Positions 59,237 through 64,000 of a stretch of DNA of 64,000 bases are shown here, in pieces. The stretch lies in the NCBI GenBank assembly GCA_947259985.1, contig CAMYOJ010000040.1, positions 1-64,000 of the forward strand, written 5' to 3'. Both the position numbers and the translations under genes were made by a program. This DNA comes from an uncultured Woeseiaceae bacterium. Lineage in GTDB: Bacteria; Pseudomonadota; Gammaproteobacteria; Steroidobacterales; Woeseiaceae. The notes beneath the pieces were generated by a model, which worked only from the letters and a program-made list of their open reading frames with translations, was not told the origin of the DNA and searched no databases. Within the stretch, counting starts at the first letter, position 1. Every line of letters starts with the position of its first letter.

Positions 59237-62200
59237 TTAGTCAATCCCGTCCTGCGTCCAGAGCGTACGAACCGGGAAGTTTTCGAACCCTGGGTCGAAA
59301 CACTCGACGCCCACGCAGCCGATCGGCGGCGGTGCGCAATCGGCGCCAGTGCAGTTCGCATCCTCGGGGCTGGGGAACAGGAATCTCGGCGACGGTGCGA
59401 TGCCGCCCTGCTGCAGGCTGGTGACGCGCTCGTTGTCTTCCTGGCCGGGCAAGATATTATCGAGATCCGCAATCGGGTCGCCGTTGACTACCGAGATCCT
59501 GTACAGGAAGTTACGGCCGGTCCCCGCGGCGCATGCAGCCGCGCCGGCGGCATCCGGTGAGAAGGCGACGAAGAAGATCTCGTTGTTGAACGTGACCGAG
59601 TTCGAGAAGACCTTCTGATCCGCGGGCAGCGTGAACTTCCAGCCGCGTTTGTTGGCTGGAATTGCCGTGCCTGTCGTGCCGCTGATCTCGATGAGCTCCG
59701 CATCGGTGACGGGCACAAAGGCGTCATATTCGGCTTGTGTCAGCTGATTGAACACGTTTGCGTCGCGGATCGAATAGAAGCGATCCGTATTGGAGTCATC
59801 CAATGGGTGCGAGCGATAGCCACTGCCCATGCTGATCGCCAGGAAGCGACGATCCTGGATGTTGTCCGTGAATACCGAGACGTCCGGCGAGGAGTAGAAG
59901 CGTCGCGTGTCGGCCAGGCCAGGTGAGCCCAGGCCCTCGGCACCGAGCTGCGCGACAACCCCACCTGCGACGAGAGTGTCCGGAGTGTTGCCGTTCGAGA
60001 TGTCGAAGCGGAAGATCTGGCCGCCCATGTCGGCGGCGTACATGCGGTCGGCAAGGCCGTCGCCACTGATGTCGATGACACGGACCTGGGTTGCGATCGC
60101 ACGATCCATTTCACGGCCAGTGTTCGATAATTCCAGGTTCGCGGAACTATCGGCACCTGCGCGCCAGAGGATATCGCCTGTCTGCAGGTCGAGGAAGAAG
60201 ATCCCGGCACCTTCAGTGTCCGCGCTGGCGGGATGCGTGATCGTATCGTGCACGGTGTCATAGCCGCCACCGATTACGACGACGGCCTTGTCCGTATTGA
60301 GGCCAGGGTCGTCAATGTCCACTCGGGCCACGGTCGGGCGCGACCAGGACTGGCCGAACCCCGGCGCACTGATGCGCCACTTGAGCTTCGGACTGTTGCG
60401 ATCCGTCACGTCGAGCGCGTAATAAGCGTTGCCGCCACGGCGCATGCCGAAAATGATGTAAACGAAGTCGCCATCCGCCTGTTCGACGATGCCGTCTCCG
60501 TCGCGATCGGCAACGACTGATACGATGTCACCGTCGATGCCGTACTGCTTGTCGGCCGAATCCGGGTTGAAGAACAGCGAGGGCAGGCGCGGCAACAGCT
60601 CCTTCGGTACGAAGGCCCACAATTCCTGACCATTCGAACTGTCAATCGCGTGCAGGTAACCATCATTGGTCGCCGTGTAGATCGTCATGTCCGGATTCTG
60701 CGCGTCGCCGCCGTATACGACAGCTGCCGGCTGCGAGTGCAGTGGGTCGCCCATTGCCCTGCGCACGGTCGTGGTTGGATCGAAGTCCTCGTCAAGAAGA
60801 TCCTCGCCGCGCGCCCAGCGAATCAGCTCGGCAATGCTCGGCTCACCGGTAGCGCCCGTCAGGCCAAAATCGGACAACGAGAAGCTGCTGTCATTCGACG
60901 GCGTCAGCGCATTCGCAGCTGCCGCGAGATTGTCGTTAGTCGTATTGTTCGTGTACAGCTTGCGAACCGCCGGGTCCGGAAGGTTCTCCAGCGCGCCGCC
61001 CGAGCGTACGTCGTCGCCGTCAGCGCTTGTGGACCAGTAGCTGGTCGCATTGTCGTCAAACAGGCCCGTCGCCGGGTTGATCGCCGGGTTGTCGTTCTTG
61101 TCCACGACGATACCGTCCGATATGCGGTACTTCTTGAGGTTGCCCGGCCAGCGGTATTGCTCGCTCGCGGCGAACGTCGACAGGTACAGGTCGTTCAGGT
61201 TCTGTGTCCGGTTGAACGCGTTAACAGCGACGGCGGGCGCCGCGAACGACAACGAGTCCTCGGTGATCTCGGTGACGATCTCGAGCAGCGCCTGGGTCAG
61301 GCTCTGTACGTCATCGGCGCGGAAGTAATCACCACCACCGCGTGCTGCGGTGTTCTCGAGGTACGGGAACTCCTGGCCGAAGGCAATCGTGTGGGTCGTT
61401 ACGATCTGCACACCGTCGGCCGTCGAGATATCGTCCTTGTTGAGATAGGCCGCGATGTCGTCAAGGCAGTCGCCCATGTTCGTCCCGGTGCAACCGGCGT
61501 AGCCGTGGGTTGCGAACCAGTTGGGCAGCGTGTCCACGAGGCTCGGCGTCTCATCATCGTTGACGGGCACGCCGTCGGTCAGCAGTACCGTGAAGTTCTT
61601 GGAGCAGACCTGGCTGTCAGGTTGCTGGTAGACCTCGGGATTGTCTGATTCTAGCGCGACAGAGTCGGTTGCGTGCTCATTAATGTTTTCGCCGTAGAAA
61701 GCCGGCAGACCGCGCCAGTAGCGCGCGGCTTCGTACATAGTTTCGGAAACCGGCGTAGCACCGCCCGCCGTGATGCTGTCTATCGTGTCGATGATAGCCG
61801 CACGATTGCTGTCGAGGTCCTGCATGCCGACAATAACGGGGCCACCATCGCTGTGGTTAAAGCGCATGATGCCGACATTGATGCCGTCGATCGCGTTCAG
61901 GATAGCCTTGGCCGTGTTATTCACGATGTTGATACGGCTGTCCATGATCAGGGACGGGTTTTCGAGGTAATTCAGGAAATTGCCGTCGTAGACTGTCACG
62001 GTGTCACTGGTCGGCCAGCTGTTCCAGGCGATTTCGTCGTCATTGTCGCTTGTGTAGGGCGCGACGTCGCCACCGCGCTGTGCGTAGAGATCGACAAGAT
62101 TGGCGCCGTCGCCGTGCTTGTTACGGTCTTTCTTGCACTCGACGATATCAGTGTAGTTTCCGTCCTCGAGATTTTGCCAGCGCGTCGAATCCAGTCCCAG

Positions 62201-62629
62201 GAAGATGCTGTAAAAGCCGGAGCCGCCGTCGCGGTACTGCACCATCTTGTTGCGGTAGCTGCCAATGCCCTGGATCTGCTTGACGCTATCGTTGCAGAGG
62301 AACGCCGTCTTGAGGATTCTCTTGGTATTGGAAGCACCACACAATGGAATGATCTTCTTGTTGCGAGTCCAGTACAGGTAGGCAGGATCGCAAGGCTCAG
62401 TGCCACCTACGTAGGGCAACGTGTAATCGTAAACCTCGCGCGTCTCTTCCTGAGTAGTCATGCTGCCCGACGAGTCGATTATGAAAAGAACGTTCGGTTT
62501 TGTTTGGGTTGCCGCGTTCGGGTTTACGAGCAGGAGCTCGGTATCGTCGGCGATCGCCGGCGCACCGCAGGTCAGGGCCAGCAGCAGCCCGATGCTCATC
62601 CATGAAATCTTTGTAGTTAAGCTGTTCAT
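59237..62629 (-). CDS. pilY1: PilY1/PilC-like pilus tip protein (copy 1)
   Basis: FIIDSSGSMTTQEE, DRDGDGIVE, DISGDGLADRMYAADMGGQIFRFDISNG, FLAISMGSGYRSHPLDDSNTDRFYSIRD; near-identical C-terminus to copy 2. Confidence 0.93.
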   Translation of the reverse strand: MNSLTTKISWMSIGLLLALTCGAPAIADDTELLLVNPNAATQTKPNVLFIIDSSGSMTTQEETREVYDYTLPYVGGTEPCDPAYLYWTRNKKIIPLCGASNTKRILKTAFLCNDSVKQIQGIGSYRNKMVQYRDGGSGFYSIFLGLDSTRWQNLEDGNYTDIVECKKDRNKHGDGANLVDLYAQRGGDVAPYTSDNDDEIAWNSWPTSDTVTVYDGNFLNYLENPSLIMDSRINIVNNTAKAILNAIDGINVGIMRFNHSDGGPVIVGMQDLDSNRAAIIDTIDSITAGGATPVSETMYEAARYWRGLPAFYGENINEHATDSVALESDNPEVYQQPDSQVCSKNFTVLLTDGVPVNDDETPSLVDTLPNWFATHGYAGCTGTNMGDCLDDIAAYLNKDDISTADGVQIVTTHTIAFGQEFPYLENTAARGGGDYFRADDVQSLTQALLEIVTEITEDSLSFAAPAVAVNAFNRTQNLNDLYLSTFAASEQYRWPGNLKKYRISDGIVVDKNDNPAINPATGLFDDNATSYWSTSADGDDVRSGGALENLPDPAVRKLYTNNTTNDNLAAAANALTPSNDSSFSLSDFGLTGATGEPSIAELIRWARGEDLLDEDFDPTTTVRRAMGDPLHSQPAAVVYGGDAQNPDMTIYTATNDGYLHAIDSSNGQELWAFVPKELLPRLPSLFFNPDSADKQYGIDGDIVSVVADRDGDGIVEQADGDFVYIIFGMRRGGNAYYALDVTDRNSPKLKWRISAPGFGQSWSRPTVARVDIDDPGLNTDKAVVVIGGGYDTVHDTITHPASADTEGAGIFFLDLQTGDILWRAGADSSANLELSNTGREMDRAIATQVRVIDISGDGLADRMYAADMGGQIFRFDISNGNTPDTLVAGGVVAQLGAEGLGSPGLADTRRFYSSPDVSVFTDNIQDRRFLAISMGSGYRSHPLDDSNTDRFYSIRDANVFNQLTQAEYDAFVPVTDAELIEISGTTGTAIPANKRGWKFTLPADQKVFSNSVTFNNEIFFVAFSPDAAGAAACAAGTGRNFLYRISVVNGDPIADLDNILPGQEDNERVTSLQQGGIAPSPRFLFPSPEDANCTGADCAPPPIGCVGVECFDPGFENFPVRTLWTQDGID

Positions 62630-62659
62630 CTCAATTCCCTCAGAATCCTGTTCGACCTG

Positions 62660-63001
62660 CTAGATGACCGTGAAAATCACCTTGGTGATGCGGTCCTTCT
62701 CCAGGTGATGCAAGACGGTTACATATTGATTGCCGCGCTCGGTAACACGAGCAACACCACGACGGAACTTTTTGAGCGACACGCTTTTTCCGTTCAGGAT
62801 CCAGGTGGTGTCCTCGCTGAGTCGTTTTGTAACAAACGCGCATTCTTCGCAGGTCTTGAAGCCCAACGTGCCGCTCTCCGACTGGGGCAGGCGCAGATCT
62901 ACGAGTTCGACCTCGTACGCCTGCTGCACCGTGCGGAACTGTGCCGCTGCGGGAAGCGCCAGTGCGAGAAGGATGGTTGCGAAAATCGTTCTGGTTTTCA
63001 T
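62660..63001 (-). CDS. Small secreted protein with Cys pair (paralog of 58819-59160)
   Basis: ATG 63001; MKTRTIFATILLALALPAAA signal; LRLPQSESGTLGFKTCEECAFVTKRLSEDTTWILNGKSVSLKKFRRGVARVTERGNQYVTVLHHLEKDRITKVIF. Confidence 0.75.
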   Translation of the reverse strand: MKTRTIFATILLALALPAAAQFRTVQQAYEVELVDLRLPQSESGTLGFKTCEECAFVTKRLSEDTTWILNGKSVSLKKFRRGVARVTERGNQYVTVLHHLEKDRITKVIFTVI

Positions 63002-63026
63002 AGGACTACTCCGTATTGCCGTCCGC

Positions 63027-63518
63027 CTACAGCGTCGAGGACTCAGGTCCGACGACATAGAATGCTTGCGTGTGGATCGCGCTCGAGTCGCGGTCCGTAG
63101 TGCTGCCGGGTGCGCGCTTCGACGTCGCTACCGACGTCGCGAGGAAGTGATACGCGGCGATGCCGCTGCCAACACCGAGACTGAATGCCCGGTCGGGTAC
63201 CAGCGTCGAATCCTCAAAGCGGATTTTTGCGTGGTGCTCGTCGTGCAAATTACCCGGGTCGACGTAGGTCTGTCCGAGGTCGATTTCGGCAAGCGTGTCG
63301 AAACGTCCCTGCGCCATAGCCAACTCGAGTCCCGTTTCTGCGGCCTGGAACGCAAACTCGTAGTTTTGGTCATTGCGTGCCATAGCCAGCTCGGTCGTTG
63401 CTGTGTTCATGCCCGAAACCGCGAGCGTCGTAATGACGACGAGCAGTAGCAGGCTGACGATGAGCACCGCGCCCTGTTGGCTGTCGAGCGAATGGATCGG
63501 CTTCTTTATAGATTTCAT
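63027..63518 (-). CDS. pilX: Type IV pilus assembly protein PilX
   Basis: SQQGAVLIVSLLLLVVITTLAVSGMNTATTELAMARNDQNYEFAFQAAETGLELA. Confidence 0.9.
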   Translation of the reverse strand: MKSIKKPIHSLDSQQGAVLIVSLLLLVVITTLAVSGMNTATTELAMARNDQNYEFAFQAAETGLELAMAQGRFDTLAEIDLGQTYVDPGNLHDEHHAKIRFEDSTLVPDRAFSLGVGSGIAAYHFLATSVATSKRAPGSTTDRDSSAIHTQAFYVVGPESSTL

Positions 63519-63532
63519 AATTTTTCTCTCGA

Positions 63533-64000
63533 TCATGTTCTGGCATTACGCAGAAGAATGGTTTTCGATACCTGCAGGCGGCGGAAGTTGTCGTTGTATA
63601 CGCCGAGAGTCGCATCGCCAGGCCTGTAGTCGTTGACGTCCTGCACGCCCTGTTCTTGCGAAGTACTGCGCACGATCATCCAGATTCGCGCCGTCATAAC
63701 GCGAGCGCCGGGCAGGTACCCGACCGCGTTCGGGTCATAAATGGGGTCGCCCGGATTGACGTACCGGTCGACCGTATTGTCCTGGTTTACGTCGATGCCG
63801 AGCTGCAGCTGGATGTTCTCGACGCCAGGCGCGACTTCCTGGTCCCGGATAACGGAAGCACCGGAGTCCATCGTCAGCGTCTTCATGCGCAAGGTCGGCA
63901 CACCCGGAATCAGCTCGGACTCCTGGGCGACGTAATAGCTGTTGACAATCAGGTTGTGCGTGGCGGACGGGTCGGTTGCCAGCGCCGGCGCAGTCGGTAC
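63533..64000 (-). CDS. pilW: Type IV pilus assembly protein PilW, C-terminal part (5' end beyond window)
   Basis: Open to window edge: NLIVNSYYVAQESELIPGVPTLRMK...VAPGVENIQLQLGIDVNQDNTVDRYVNPGDP...RIWMIVRSTSQEQG...FRRLQVSKTILLRNART. Confidence 0.88.
   Translation of the reverse strand, partial: VPTAPALATDPSATHNLIVNSYYVAQESELIPGVPTLRMKTLTMDSGASVIRDQEVAPGVENIQLQLGIDVNQDNTVDRYVNPGDPIYDPNAVGYLPGARVMTARIWMIVRSTSQEQGVQDVNDYRPGDATLGVYNDNFRRLQVSKTILLRNART

Noticed and set aside
58819-63001. Two PilY1 genes as an assembly duplication artefact
   Set aside because: The copies differ extensively in sequence outside motif blocks and have different lengths, so it is a real, diverged duplication rather than a repeated contig segment.

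Overview
This is a gene-dense, GC-rich bacterial chromosomal window. Gene content and order (L21/L27/Obg, S20, MurJ-RibF-LspA, type IV pilus minor pilins) suggest a gammaproteobacterium; that placement is inference. No rRNA, CRISPR array, transposase or prophage was seen. Main blocks: (1) an acyl-CoA / branched-chain catabolism island (about 4.7-17.1 kb) with isovaleryl-CoA dehydrogenase, a carboxyltransferase subunit, MaoC, enoyl-CoA hydratases, fused isobutyryl-CoA mutase IcmF and a hydroxyisobutyrate dehydrogenase-like gene, including a TetR regulator with a perfect 20-bp palindrome; (2) a TPP-riboswitch thiamine-salvage operon (17.15-21.0 kb): TonB-dependent receptor, YkoF-like protein, PnuC-type transporter and kinase; (3) peptidases and an unexplained structured, terminator-ended segment at 27.39-27.68 kb; (4) a tightly packed seven-gene minus-strand operon (31.1-36.9 kb) combining an ExbB/MotA-like channel, an ExbD-like single-TM protein, a lipoprotein, two secreted proteins of unknown function, a SPOR protein and a lytic transglycosylase, my best candidate for an undescribed system; (5) feoAB with a Fur-like box; (6) a cNMP-binding / flavoprotein / Fe-S oxidoreductase module convergent with a degenerate nucleotidyl-cyclase homolog; (7) tRNA-Pro(CGG), a polyprenyl synthase gene apparently damaged by an internal deletion, rplU-rpmA-obg, rpsT, murJ-ribF-lspA; (8) a type IV pilus operon in which a [small Cys-pair protein + PilY1] cassette is duplicated in tandem. 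All family calls come from reading motifs in the translations; no database search was run.
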